This document shows, in pieces, positions 20,880 to 33,194 of a stretch of DNA of 64,000 nt. This stretch comes from Channallabes apus (Eukaryota; Chordata; Actinopteri; Siluriformes; Clariidae), in NCBI GenBank assembly GCA_030522415.1, contig CM060131.1, positions 3,510,501-3,574,500 of the forward strand, written 5' to 3'. Each line of letters starts with the position of its first letter. Positions within the stretch are counted from its first letter, which is position 1. Under the pieces are notes generated by a model that made no database searches, was not told the origin of the DNA, and saw only the letters and a list, made by a program, of their open reading frames with translations. Both the position numbers and the translations under genes were made by a program.

Positions 20880-22129
20880 TATTAGGGGTGTCATTTTTAG
20901 TGTATCTGTAACCTACCGTGTGATAAAGGTTGTTCTGTTGTAGTATCGTATCTCTAATAATTATGATTAAAACTAGACTATGTTCACTCAGATCGTGCAC
21001 TAAACTGAACAGGTGTGCGTTAAACTGTTCACAATATGTTCTAATCTGTTCCTATTTTTCAGGACAGATATGATTATCTTAGTTTGTTATTTAAGTGTTT
21101 TTTTTTTTAAACACTATTTTGTTCTTTTACATTGAAATCTTTGTACTTAGTGTTGTTTGTAAGGGACTGAGAGTAACATAATTTCTATTCTCTATATGTA
21201 TGTACTTTACACAAATAAAGTTGACTTTGACTTGACTTTGACATTGGCAGGCAACACAGCATCCTGTATGGAACAGGCAGATTATTTTATTAAGTTTATT
21301 AAGTTTGTTTGGAGTTGTGGCAAAATCTAAAGAACAAAAATAATACAGAATCGGGATACTTATAAAATTGTGATCGTGCCTCGTGAACATGGGTGAAGAG
21401 CATAGAATTCAGGTGGAATGCATCTGAATGATGATCTACCTATTTGTTTCCCTCTCCAGTTGAAGAGAGAGATTATCTGCATAGTCCTGTTGAAATTCAT
21501 GCACATTTTTATAAGCAGTTAAAGATGTATAACCTCTGTAAAGCACATGTTATGCAAGAAACCAAAAAAGGAACCAAACGGAATGGTCTAAACTGTCCGG
21601 GGAAATTTAAGGTGTGTTGACAGATTCACAATGTCCGCTTCTGTCATCGAGTAACATGCAAGCAATCGTTCCACCTTAAAAGGTTGGTGGTCACATTGAC
21701 GTTGAAAATATAATTATGTTGCTAGCGGATGCAAACATGAGAAAAACATGCTTCCTTATTTTATTATTATTATTTTTTTAAGGAAGGGCTAAAAAAGAAA
21801 TGAAAGTTTGTGCTTTGTTTTTATTGCCTAGCCTGTTACCTAAGCATGACCTCTGTCTGCACTATGACATTTCCTTAGTAAAGTGCTTTTAAATAAGTCT
21901 TCATTTGCTCAGTGCGAGGAAGTAAATGAAATAAATTAAACCATGAACTAATTGTGTTCATTCTTCACCTAAAATGCTTAATTCCAGGTCCAGTCTCCTG
22001 TTTCGGTTTTTACTGAACTATAGTGGCAGAGCAGGATAAGACGAAGAAGGTGAAGCAATTTTGTTTCATATAATACCTAGACATACTGTAGGTCAGTTTT
22101 TTAAGAAATGTTATGTGCATTGCCTATGC
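20880..22129. other. Mostly unassigned; retroposon-like tail at 21185-21245
   Basis: TTTACACAAATAAAG followed by TTGACTTTGACTTGACTTTGAC is a typical 3' tail of a fish retroposon with short tandem TTGAC units. Nothing else in this stretch is recognisable. Some ATCG-type strings near 21350 may be another scrap of the 19974-20877 family. Confidence 0.4.
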
Positions 22130-22670
22130 CAGTGGTTCTCAAACTTTTTCTGTCATTCCCCACTTAAGGGGGTGAGCGAATTTTGTCAACAAAATAATAA
22201 CGAAATCGGCCAAGTTTACTGTTTATTGAAATATCAATTTCTAAACCAATAAGATCAAACACCACCAAGGTCTAAATAGATAAAATACACGTGCAATTGT
22301 TATAAAAGGCTTAAGTTGTCACATATCTTTGCATAATTGACCCCATGTTTATTAGCTGCTCAGCAATCGTTTGTAGTTTTTTTGCACTGGCCAATTCTGT
22401 ATGTAACTTTGAATGAAGCCATTTGTGCTTTGCTGTCCACTGATTCAGATGTTACCATGCGATTCTCCTGCTGTCTGTATTCTGCCAGCTTTCTTTGAAA
22501 GAAGTCTAGTGGCTTATTAACGTGACTGGAGTGTGTTGTCTCTAAGTGTCTTCCTAATTTGTTGGGTCTCATGCGGTCTGCTGCCAGCAGTTTAAGACAC
22601 AAAACACACACGGGTCTCTCTTCTGCCCCCACCATCACCACCATGAACCCAAGCTCAAGATAGACTTCAT
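22130..22670 (-). mobile_element. hAT element A fragment (CAGTGGTTCTCAAAC end)
   Basis: The terminus CAGTGGTTCTCAAACTTTTT (22130-22149) is a classic hAT-Charlie end, oriented so that the transposase reads on the minus strand toward it. The other end is missing: element B adjoins immediately upstream of the transposase codons. A second copy at 35551-36105 has the same junction. Confidence 0.75.
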
Positions 22671-22692
22671 TAGGGGTGGGTGATATAACCAA
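22360..22692 (-). pseudogene. hAT-Charlie transposase N-terminus with intact BED finger
   Basis: The frame carries EERPVCVLCLKLL, then RPNKLGRHLETTH and PLDFFQRKLAEYRQQ, ending in a SKAQMASFKVTYRIGQCKK block. This is a full BED zinc finger (C-x2-C with H-x4-H) followed by the conserved linker of Charlie-type transposases and their domesticated ZBED/SCAND3 relatives. It binds DNA in those proteins. The catalytic domain is missing after QCKK. The upstream residues (ISPTPN) derive from the adjoining element B, so the real start is lost. A copy at 35551-35869 is about 90 percent similar by eye. Confidence 0.8.
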
Positions 22693-23617
22693 AATCTTCT
22701 ATCACGGTAGAAGCAATTTTCTACCTCAATAACGATATATATCACAATATAGCAATTTGTATCTGAAAATGCATAAATAAAAATTCAACCACAAAGAAAC
22801 TGTTTTACATAATGTAATTTTATTTAAACTGGGAATTGCTGAGGTTTGCCGCATTTTTTTTTTACTTTGGCCATATTCGATTGGATGTGTAACAAACCTA
22901 ATTTGATTTTGTTATATTGTGCTAATGTTAGATGCACAGGCGCTCGTGAGGTGCATATGTGTTTGTGAGGTTTTTATCCCTATGCACTTCCTGCTCTAGA
23001 GTGTCAGTTTGTTTTTGTGAATAAAGGAGAATAAACAGTTGATAAGGATTTTGTGTGTTCTCATATTTATTGTTTTTACACTCGATTGAACCAAATGTCT
23101 CCACGGCCCCAGTGGACAGCGCAGCATGACTATCTGGATAGCACAGAGATGATCTGGTTTATTTGCGCAGCCCGGTGGATCGCGCAGCGCGGATTAACTT
23201 GAGCAGCGCCGCTCGAATCACAAACCTGCGCGACCCACTGTTTTTTATTTAAATTGTCAGGACTGTTTAATATTGTTTCCGCCTTGCCATGCCTGGTTTG
23301 TACGTGCGCATCCCAGTGGGGTAAAATGTATTTTGATAGTCGGCGCGGTCTATTTCTATCAGCGTCGCGCAGGTTTTTGATTCGAGCAGCGCTGCTCAAG
23401 TTGGTCCGCGCTGCGCGATCCACCGGGTCTGGATATTTGTTCTGCCCACGCCGGCTCAATCGGTTTGGCTTCCCATAGAAGTGAATGTGTATTGCGTGGT
23501 TACGTAACGTGCAACGTCACGTGATCTCAACCGCGATTAAGACGATAGACCAAAATCTCTACCGGTTGACAAATTTCTACTGGTTAACCGTGTATACCGG
23601 TATATCGCCCACCCTTA
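22671..23617. mobile_element. hAT-like element B, non-autonomous
   Basis: The ends are TAGGGGTGGGTGATATA (22671) and the inverse TATATCGCCCACCCTTA (23601-23617). The interior has an internal near-inverted duplicate: GATCCACCGGG / GCGCGGTC-type blocks occur at about 23160-23225 and, inverted, at 23340-23430. The flanks GACTTCAT and CCTGCAAC do not match, so no target duplication is visible. A different segment of the same family, with its own BED finger, sits in 34987-35550. Confidence 0.65.
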
Positions 23618-23639
23618 CCTGCAACTCATATACTGTAAA

Positions 23640-24080
23640 ATAAACGTCAAAAAGAAAGGAAGCCATTAGAAAAAAACTACTTTTTGACCTTGCTGTGACC
23701 CTGACCCTGAATCAGTCATAGTTCCATATAAAACGCACAAGCTTTCAGCTGCTGCTTCTTGAGGTATCATTCTAGTGAGAATCTCAGACGGATGCATGAA
23801 TGTACTGACTGGTGGCAGAGTTCTAGAGGTTTGCTTGCCAGAAAATGGGCCTTGAGTTCCCAAACATGAAGGTGTAAGGTAACAGGAACAATTTTGCTCA
23901 GGACAAACTGTTTCAAACATTTGACCTTGATGTTACCTTGACCTTGTTCGGATCAGTTCAGAATCTAATCAGTTCATCTGATGGGTACAGGAGCATGTCC
24001 CTTTAATTCCTACAAACATTCTGCTCTAACAAAAATCTCATGACATTCCAACAGATAGATGGAAGTGCAGTCAAACAACA
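23640..24080. repeat. Dispersed repeat with GACCTTG-type motifs
   Basis: TGACCTTGCTGTGACCCTGA and, 250 bp on, TTGACCTTGATGTTACCTTG belong to a repeat I associate with fish genomes. Its family is not certain. The 84-codon minus frame across it is not convincing. Confidence 0.4.
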
Positions 24081-24581
24081 CCTTTAAATCACTAGCTTCT
24101 GCTTCAGTTTAGGTATGGTAGTTTTTGTCTTTATGCTCCCTTGTCATGTCCTTTTTATGTAGAAGTTTGTAATGACATGTAACGTATTGGATCTTTGTCT
24201 GTCTGTAATAAGAGTGAAGGTCCTGCCGGTAATGATGTCTTGGTATTGAGTAACAGAAATTGTCAAAGTCGTCATATCACTGATATCATTTAATGCTTTT
24301 GTAATTGGGTGATTATTACTTGCTAGTGTTATTGGTTGATTATGGTTTCTGTTTCTCATAAGACAGCCTGAAATGTTTTTCTTGTGTTTATTTTCTTGTT
24401 CTTTGACTGTGGCACTAAAAACCTTACTCACAGTTTTTATTAAATGTTTCCGTTCTCGTCTATGGTGAGATGCAGTGGTAGGGTTAAATAACTAGTACAT
24501 GCTGTTCCAGTCCTCGATGGCTTGTCACAACTCCCTCTCAGCACGTTTAATTTGATTGTCCAAATATGTGTACCGTTTTTT

Positions 24582-24584
<3 letters not shown>

Positions 24585-24664
<80 letters not shown>
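24585..24664. repeat. (CA)n microsatellite
   Basis: Pure ACAC run of about 80 bp; it generates poly-(TH) and poly-(CV) frames on the two strands. Confidence 0.97.
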
Positions 24665-24669
<5 letters not shown>

Positions 24670-25281
24670 GACAAAAGCTATGTCTAAAACCTTTGTTTTT
24701 AAACGGAGGCCTTCCCTTAGTTCAGCAAGTTGTTCTTGTGCTTGCGCTGGCATGTCTTTCAGCTTTCAATTGCAGATGAACTCCATTAGTCATGAACCAA
24801 GTCATAAGACACAGATGGAAATGGAAAGTAAAAATTAAATCTCTCCTTTAGCAATTTCAAATGCTCAACAATAAGGCCAGACACTGCACTGTGTGAATGC
24901 AGCATGAACTGTGGAAACTTTTAAAGCGTTGTCTTTTAATTTTCAACTTACTGTGCGTATCTCATTCAGTTCTTTGAGATTCCTCGAAATCACTCAAGTA
25001 AGAGAATTTTGAACAACAAATCATCTCTGCTTAATATGGTTTTCTGCCCCAAGTTTATACATTTGTGCTACAAACTAACCACACGAAATCCATTAGACGA
25101 AGACAATATATATATATATATATATATACTGTGTGTAATAATAAAAACTATTCTTCCCTGTTGAAGATAATGTCTAGTCCTGAAGTATCTCATTTCCTGA
25201 AATTTTGTTAACCCTAGGACTATACAGAACAAGCAGTTCTCACATATATTGCCACTGCTGATGAACACAACATTTACTAAC
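24665..25281. other. Unassigned DNA with short (TA)n
   Basis: No gene is seen. A TATATA run lies at about 25109-25128. Confidence 0.4.
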
Positions 25282-26454
25282 TAGGGTTGGGTATCGTTTG
25301 GGTTTTTTCCGATACCGGTGCCAAATCGATACTTTTAAAATGGTTCTGGTGCCAAAACGGTGCCTGAACCGATACTTTACAAAAGCCACAAAATTATGGT
25401 GGATGACTCAAGAATACATTTTTATTGAACAAAAAAAAATTCTCCTTAGTCAAATTAGCCGTCTTTGCAATGGTAAATGGGGTCACTGTTGTAGTTCTAC
25501 TAGTACAGGCTGGAAAGCCATAATTATAAACAGAATCCATGTTACATTAGTATTTTACAAATCGTTTGACTATTTGTTAGAATGAATGCAAGATTTGCAT
25601 TTTGCAATTATAGTTACATTAGCGCTACTACTAATCTGCGGAAAGGCCGCTGTCGTCATCATAATCGGCGGACTAATTTTTGCTACAGTTGGTATGACTG
25701 GGGCTGAGGGTCGTCCACACCGATAGCGCCAGCTGTTGTCCGCAAGCTGTCAAACACGGTGCCTCCCTCTGCTTTTAAGTTTATTCCAAGTATTTATTCT
25801 GCTTTTAAATTTATTCCGTGTGCCCTCAAATGATTCATTAGACTTGATGTGTTTCCATCTTTACACGCAACTGTTGTAAAACGTTCGTTGCACGTCGCGG
25901 TGTCGGAATCTTTTCTTGTGAAATATAGCTGCACTTTCGACCATTTAGTTTTAGGCATTTTAACGAAAGTTGTTTAATTTATCAAGCTAAGATAGCGGTA
26001 GACGACCTGCTGACGTCAGCGCATCAGAGTAACGTTAGTTGCTGCATTTACACACATCTCGGATAGTCTCTCATTTCCTGATGATCTGTGCTTTAAATTT
26101 TTTAATCTAATCTAATAAACTTTTAATCTACAAAAATAAAATGGACAGTAACATTACTGCAACAATGTTTTGGATTTGTATTATCAATGCTTTTCGAAGT
26201 TCTCAAGATTTTTCTAATTAAGGAAATAATTTATTTTTCCAATCATTCCTGACATTCCATGAATGCAATATTTAAATTTTACTAGCGATCATGTGTGTTG
26301 ATGAATTTGATGCTTATTACAACTGCGTCATTCAATCGACAGTGGCACCGAACTGAGGCACCGAAATTCGTGTTCTGTTTTGGTTCGGTACATACCGGTT
26401 ATATACAGTAGGTACTGGTGCCGTATTAATACCGGTTTTCGGTACCCAACCCTA
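25282..26454. mobile_element. hAT element, 1.17 kb, non-autonomous
   Basis: The ends are TAGGGTTGGGTATCG and the inverse CGGTACCCAACCCTA. The flanking 8-mers TTACTAAC (25274-25281) and TTGCTAAC (26455-26462) agree at 7 of 8 positions, supporting hAT. Subterminal GATACCGGTGCC and GGTGCCGTATTAATACCGG strings are also inverted. The 95-codon frame at 25298-25585 shows no transposase motif. Confidence 0.88.
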
Positions 26455-26498
26455 TTGCTAACAGTGATACACTCAAATTCTTTGATGATTCTTCATTT

Positions 26499-26581
26499 TT
26501 TTTTTTTTTTTTTTTTTTCTCAAAGTAAATTTCCCGCTAGATATGATTTGATATGACCATTAAAAAAAAAAAAAAAAAAAA
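26499..26581. repeat. Facing poly-T and poly-A tracts
   Basis: A T run at about 26498-26518 and an A run at about 26562-26581 are separated by about 43 bp, so they could base-pair. Confidence 0.8.
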
Positions 26582-26613
26582 CTAAAGTAATGCTTCCAGT
26601 ATCAGCAGTCACA

Positions 26614-26881
26614 CAGTACCAGTCAAAGACTTGGACACAATTCGAGAACATTCTAGAATGATACCGGAAATTTCAAAATCTCTTTAGAGTTTCTTTAGAG
26701 TTACCAGCCTCAGAAAAACCACCAATTGATAGCACTTCAGTTTAGAGCCGTTATAAAGGCTTTACAGATCATGAACAGCAGATTAATCTCAATATCTACT
26801 GTTCCATTACTTTACAATGTAGAAAAAAATAAACATCAGGAAAGACCATGGCATTAGAAGGTGTGTCCAAACTTTTTACTG
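26614..26881. mobile_element. Short inverted-repeat relic (Tc1/mariner-like ends)
   Basis: CAGTACCAGTCAAAGACTTGG at the left and GTGTGTCCAAACTTTTTACTG at the right are imperfect inverses of a type common in fish Tc1-like miniature elements. There is no coding content. Confidence 0.6.
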
Positions 26882-26889
26882 ATAATGCA

Positions 26890-29800
26890 TCTTGATGTAT
26901 TCAGTAATTGTAACATTCAAGCAAGGAACCCCTTCCTATTTCTTTAGCTGCTTCGGAAAAATTGCTTTGCATGCAGGCAGTGTGACATTTCAGCAGTTGT
27001 GTGTGTGCGGGGTTTTTTTTTTTTTTTTTTTTTTTAATCTTAACCACTATCTCAGATACTTGACAAGTTCAAGTACTCTCTTTGAAACTTGTAGACACTT
27101 TGTCATAGGTTTTCATTGTTTATTTTGGTTTTTCAAGTGATTAAATTCCTGTGCCTCCATGCTACGTACTGTAGCTAGTGGTTTGCAATTTTGTTTGTGT
27201 TTGCTTGGAACTGTCATACGATTTCTCCACAAGTTTCTCCCCAAGAAGAGGGCATGATGATTCCTCGGCGTGGGTGAAACCATACAGTATGTCTAGGGGT
27301 GCTGCTAGAGATTCTCGGGCCCCTTGAATACCTAACCAACCTTGACAAGCCAATTGTCACAGCCAAACACACCAAGCCTGAAACACGTGTGACCTGTTCA
27401 AAGCTTTTACAACATGAATTAACTTATTAATATTCTACTACTATTTGGTAGGCTGTATAATTCATACTCTATGTAACAGACATTGTGCTATAAAATATGT
27501 TTAATGCAGTCAAAAGATGCATTGAGTCCTATTAATTTTCATTAGCAAGTGTCAGTAGTATGCTGTTGCATTCTGGTGTAATTAAAGAAACGCTGTAAAA
27601 CAAAGAGTTCTGCAGGTTTTTATTATATCCATAGACTGCGCTAGTTTTATTCATTTGTTAGTAATCCTTCACTGGAGCTGACGCTGAGTTATTTAGTGAA
27701 AACATCTTGTGCTGACTGTGATTAAAATGAAAACCTGCAGACTGTTGGCCCTCCAGTTAACTCTGTGTTAAGGTACAATTACTGTCAACATTATCTGCTC
27801 ATCTTCTTCAGCTGGGAGCTGGGCTTGGGGAGAATGTGACATGAAGCTGCATCTGCGCATGACACAACAAGATTTGTTTAGATTGTATGTGCATGAACTA
27901 CGTTATTATTCTCCAGGTTTGGGGTAACTTTTGAAGGAAGTAGCAAATTAATAGCTCCTTTTATGAGGGTATAATGATGCATCTGGAAACACGTTTATTA
28001 CACGCGTAATTCATACGTTGGACCAACAACGAAAAGGAAAATAATCCATTCCCACCCTCTGATTTTCTGTCTGTGGATTCAAACAGACCTTTTTCTTTTC
28101 TTTTTTTTTTGGCACAAAAAAAGATAAAAATGTGCATAAACAAATATAAATTTGTATATTTATAAATATTTTTAAGGGGCTCTTTGAATCCTTCTTAATT
28201 GTCATGTGAAGTAATTTTCATAAAGTTCTTTCCTGAATGCTTGAATGCTTGAATTTGTTCATTTGAACCTGAGAAAGTGTGTTGAAAGGCTTAAACAGCT
28301 CATTTATTTTTTATAATGAAGATTACTTTGTTTCCCTGTCACAAAAGTGGGAATAAATAACAATATTTAAATAAAAAAAAGAAACGGGAAGCCATATCAC
28401 ACTTGAGATTGTGCCGTGTTGCTGGATATAGCATGGCTGTGATGCGGTTATAGCTTTACCCTCGTGCCTAAAAAGGGATAGATACTGTAGATAGGTAGAT
28501 AATTTATTGATCCCAAAGGAAATTTCAGATTCTAGCGACCAACAGTTTAATTATCAGGTGTGAAAGTAGTTTTAAATTCTTACCAGTACCATGTAACCAA
28601 GTAGGAGAATAAATCTGGTAACCGACAGTTAGTGAAATTAACGGTCATTAGAAGACTTGGTAAAGGCCCAGTGCTTGTACCATCCATTATCACCACTTGT
28701 AGAATGCCTCCCATCTAATCAGATGGCTCTGATGTTAACTGTTGTATAATAATAATTAAAACATTGGTATCGGTGTCCAGACCTTCGAAACCTGTGCATC
28801 CCTCATATCTATTCCTCATTCTGCAAAAAAGACATCAACTTTCTTTTCTTCTAATGCAGTCAAGCAGTTGTGATCATGTGAATCTTTTGGTATAAATATT
28901 TGTAACTCAGCTCAGCTGTGCTTTCTGTCCAGAAACTGAGCCCAACTATGAGTTCTTCCTCAATAACTACCCCATTTTTATGGAAACTGTCTGCCAAATT
29001 CCTCATTTGAGTGAATCTATACTTTCTGAGTGTTGCAGATCTAACTTTCGGCATCATGAATATCTGTGAAAAATGTGCTCTTGATTTATTCGGTTGTGCA
29101 AAAGGAGTTCACTAACTATCCCGTTTGCATTTTTGCTTGTATTTGCAAAGTGGGGACGCTGTACAAATGGCACTTTTCCAAAACAAAGTAGGTTAAGTTG
29201 CATCAGCTATCTTTGAATTATTACAGTTGATAGAAGGATGTTAGACAAAACAAACACTTATATATGACCTGATAAGTAATCCCACCCTGTCTTGAGCCTA
29301 CATAATTACTGCAAGCAAAACCAGATGAAAATCCCCAAAGCCTACAAAGCTTAAGGGATCATACTGTAGATAGAGGTAATGACTGAGGTCAGTGAAAGAA
29401 CGATCCGACTGTTTCTTGTCCACTTAACAGAATGAAATCCTTTTTAGCACATATTTCTATCAGGACTTTTGACTGCTAAATACATCTTATTTTCTGACAA
29501 ACAATCATCTAAATATTTTTTAAAGAACTCTGTTAGCACTTTTTGTGTTGTATATTGCTTTGGTATCATAGAAAGATCAAAACTCATGCAACATAAGAAG
29601 TCAGAAACAGTAAACTGTTTTGTATTGTACCAAGTTTCAAGTGCATTCGCCATTAGACTGCTATAAGGAATGTAGGTCTGAACCTAGATTGTGGACTCTT
29701 ATGAAACATTTACACTTTCTACATCTTTTATAATATTTACAGGTTCCTTTGTTGTTCGTTTTTGAAGTTAACCAGTCTATTAAACTTCACTGTAAGTCTG

Positions 29801-30068
29801 CTTTGCTCATGTATTTAGCAAACAACTATACTCCACTTTCTCTTATGTTATATTTTATTTATGTTTACAGGATTCTCCATCTCTTGTATGTAATATGTAA
29901 TATCTGCCATAGTATTACAAGGTGGTAATAATGTTGTCCCACATTATCCTTTAGCGGAACAAAAAGCTTTGAGTCCGTTTGATCTTATCCAGAGCAAGTT
30001 ACAGAAGTGCTTTGAAGTCTGTCTCATCAAAATAAATCCTCGTTTTGGTGTACTAGGTTCGGGGTAAG
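26890..30068. other. Long AT-rich stretch without recognisable genes
   Basis: No domain-bearing frame was found. The minus frames at 28860-29057 and 29444-29653 are unrecognised. A T run lies at about 27012-27035. It could be intron or intergenic DNA. Confidence 0.4.
28485..28545. repeat. LINE 3'-tail-like motif with GATA units
   Basis: GATAGGTAGATAATTTATTG followed by ATCCCAAAGGAAATTT is a frequent 3' end of fish LINE fragments. A similar piece lies at 63043-63115. Confidence 0.5.
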
Positions 30069-30071
30069 TTA

Positions 30072-30660
30072 TGGCGCTTTTCCACTGCATAGTACGGCAC
30101 GACACGGTTCAGTTCAACTCACTTTTGGGGGGTTTTCCACTGGGAACAGTACCTGGTACCTGGTCCTTTTTTTAGTACCACCTCAGCCGAGGTTCCGAGC
30201 GCGCCGAACCGTTACCAAAACGTGACGTGTAAACTCTGCTGGTCACTGATTGGCCGGAGAAAATCGTCATTCCTGCGTCACTGAACTTCCGACACGAGAC
30301 ACAACAGAACCGCTATATTTAGAAACAGCCAGAGAAGGATCGCACGCACCTTTTTGTATTAACCAAAAATTTTCTTTGGCTGCCATCAGCCTCTTTTGAA
30401 ACAAACTCCTTCGTCTCGCTGTTAAAAACATCCACATGCCGAGAATGAAGAACACCATGCCGTCGATATGCTCCATTGTTGTGTGTTTGTTTGTGGCGTG
30501 TTTACGATGACATCACGGCAGTAGAGGCGCGCAACTAAAACGACACGTGAGTAATCCCGCCCACGCTAAAGCGTTACTAAACTGCATTGGAAGCGCAAAC
30601 CGAGCCGAAGTGAGTTGAACTGAACCATGTTGTGCCGTACTATGCAGTGGAAAAGAGGCA
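30072..30660. mobile_element. PIF/Harbinger-type miniature element, 589 bp
   Basis: Long inverted ends start TGGCGCTTTTCCACTGCAT and finish ATGCAGTGGAAAAGAGGCA. They continue inward through AGTACGGCAC and TTCAGTTCAACTCACTT, giving about 55 bp. The flanks are TTA on both sides (30069-30071 and 30661-30663), the 3-bp duplication of this superfamily. The interior is CpG-rich and has no transposase. Confidence 0.85.
30267..30476 (-). other. 69-codon frame inside the Harbinger-type element
   Basis: The minus frame has a hydrophobic start (GMVFFILGMWMF), then RRRSLFQKRLMAAKENFW. It fills most of the element between the inverted ends. I recognise no domain. It may be a scrap of a captured or second element gene, or chance. 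Confidence 0.25.
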
Positions 30661-30954
30661 TTACTAGCAGTGTAAAACTATGTTGGGTCTGAATATACAG
30701 TATAAATAACACAATTTTTTTTTTTTAAAAAGTGCTAAGTGCTAATTCAATTTATTGGTGGCTTTGTACAGTAGATATAAAATGTTTAGACATCCCTATT
30801 AAAACGGCTGCTTTGGATCAAGGTCTGAAATGATTTATCTTAGTTACATTTTTTTACATTAACAAAAACCTGAAATTTTACCAAGTGTGTGTAGACTTTC
30901 TATATCAAGTCTATCCTCAAGCCTTTAGTCTTTGCTTGAGGATAGCAAGTAATT

Positions 30955-31345
30955 TTGGACATTTTCCCATTAGGGACCCAGAATCGTTTCTGAGAACACT
31001 TGACCCCAAAGTCTGGCTCATTTTGATCAATGAGAACACAATCATTCTGGGCTCGGGAACCAGCGTACAGTTCTTGGGTACGGATTGAATTAGAGATGGA
31101 AGCCAATTCTACCTTAACACAGAAGTGGACTGCTGTTTAGAACATAACATCATCAGTGCCGTCTTTCTCCTCCGAGATCTTTGTGTATGTAGCACGCGCC
31201 ATTCTTGTCCACACATCTACAGTACAATGCCGTAGCTGATAAAATAAAATGGCATGCACAAGCATTGCTCTTGACACTTTTTTTTTTCAGAAATATCAAT
31301 AATACTAGGCATAGCGCGAAGATTGATTTCCTTGTTCTCTTTTTC
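30955..31345. repeat. Dispersed repeat R1, copy 1
   Basis: It aligns by eye with 44255-44675: CCCAAAGTCTGG, CATTTTGATCA, GAGAACACAATCATTC, GCCGTAGCTGA and TCCTTGTTCTC occur in both in order. No inverted ends were confirmed. Likely an old non-autonomous DNA element. Confidence 0.6.
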
Positions 31346-32300
31346 TTGTTGTGTTTAATAACCACTCGCAAACCAACTAGGTACACACTGCCGCCTGTTG
31401 TATGCGATAGTGAAAATGCAAAAGCATACCTGAATATGAAGAACAAAAATTATGTTAACGCTGGACTGCGAGGGAGTTGGGATGGGAGAGCAATCATTTC
31501 TGTTCATGGTGAAAATCAATTGTGCTTCTTGTGAAATCGCTCTTAAATGTTATAATGTAGCTGTAGCTTCTGGATTAGAGGTTGGAGATTAAATAGTGGT
31601 AAAGGGGCAGACTTGGCACAATGACAAAGGACTGTACAAACATCTCAGTCCCTTCTGTGGACGGAAATGACAAGATCTTCCTAATATACAGGAGGAAACA
31701 GCACAAGCAAGTACGTTTAGCCACGTGAGGCAAGATAAACAGATACATAGCTGTCCAGTGGGCTGGCAAACTGTTCATGATTTCCTAAATATGTAAGGAA
31801 TGCACATAAAGGCACATAGCTTTTTTTATTAAACAACTATAATTATACATAATTAAGAATTCTAAGGAAACTGCCTTTTCACATGTTTTCGCCCGTTGCT
31901 GCAGTAGTTCATTAATGAACACAGGAGAAGGTAAAAAATGAATGCACTGTTTGTGTTTTGAATGATTTAATTTGCTTACTCATGCCAGGCAAATAAAGCT
32001 GCATAAGAAACCTTGATTCTGAGGAAAGGTAAAGAGAGGCAGGCAGAGGTCGTGCTCAGCTAACAGGCCAGGCTTTGAAAATTCAGTGCATGCTTTCATT
32101 TCCTGTGGAAACCTTTACTTTAAAAAATAAATAAATAAATTGCTCTATAAATTAAATAATGTTTTGCTGCCTTTTATTTCTATTAGTTATTATTAGCTAT
32201 GCTGAACTGGTCTTCATGTCAATTTAAATAATTTCTGTCATATTGAATTTTCACCTGCACAACACACATGATGTTATATCACTTCTATCTGTTATCACCC
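31346..32300. other. Unassigned AT-rich DNA
   Basis: No gene or element end was recognised. Confidence 0.4.
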
Positions 32301-32304
32301 AGAT

Positions 32305-32655
32305 GAGGATGGGTTCCCTGTTGAGTCTGGTTCCTCTCAAGGTTTCTTCCTAATGACATCTCAGGGAGTTTTTCCTTGCCACCGTCGCCGCCACCCTTGG
32401 CTTGCTCATCAGAGACATTTCATTCATTCGTCTCATTATTATTATCTGCACATTTTTCTCACACATCCACACTTCCAATTATTTTCTTTTCTATAATAAT
32501 AATTATTATTATTATTATTTTTATTTATTTTTTTATTTATTTTTTATTATTATTATAATTTTTTTGTTAAATTTCTTTAATTTTTGTGAAGCTGCTTTGA
32601 GACAATGACCATTGTTAAAAGCGCTATATAAATAAAATTGAATTGAATTGAATTA
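32305..32655 (+). repeat. Common fish retroposon-like repeat with ATTGAATTGA tail
   Basis: GATGAGGATGGGTTCCCTGT and TGGTTCCTCTCAAGGTTTCT lead to GGGAGTTTTTCCTTGCCACC. An AT-rich insertion-like stretch follows, then CTGCTTTGAGACAATGACCA and TAAAATTGAATTGAATTGA. The tandem tail suggests retroposition. A minus-strand relative is at 42935-43165. Confidence 0.75.
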
Positions 32656-32659
32656 GCTA

Positions 32660-33190
32660 GCAATATTAGCTGGTGAAAAGCTGCTGGTTTTTTAATGTGG
32701 AACATTTTCTTGCATGTTACTCCAAGCGCGAGTTGTGAATCAATCAACACACTTCAGTGTTTAATACAACAACTTATACCATTACATTTGTGTTTATAGA
32801 TTGTCTTGATGACATTTCTTTTTACATTTGAGCTGCAAGTGCTTACAAAAATGTTTATAAATTCCAGTGAACTTACAGTATGTGAATATTCTTTCTCCTC
32901 ACCTGAGGAAAAATGCAACGAAGCATTTTTCCAGTGGGCTGTGACAGCACGTCATCTCTGCTTGTGCGGTTGCATCGCTGAAGGTGTGCTAATTCAAAGT
33001 TATGGATTCATTTTGAAGTCAGAGTAATGGAAACTAAGTTTTGATTTTTTTTCTGTTACACACACAGTAACTGTCGAAGAGACGGCACACTGTTGTTTGT
33101 GAAGTATCACTTTATATGTTAACATTTCAGTGGCCTGACAATTTTTGGCCCCATATTGAACGATAACGATATATATTTTGATATAAGCCT
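32660..33190. other. Unassigned DNA
   Basis: No gene is recognised. The frame at 32806-33027 (73 codons) has no domain. Confidence 0.4.
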
Positions 33191-33194
33191 AGGG

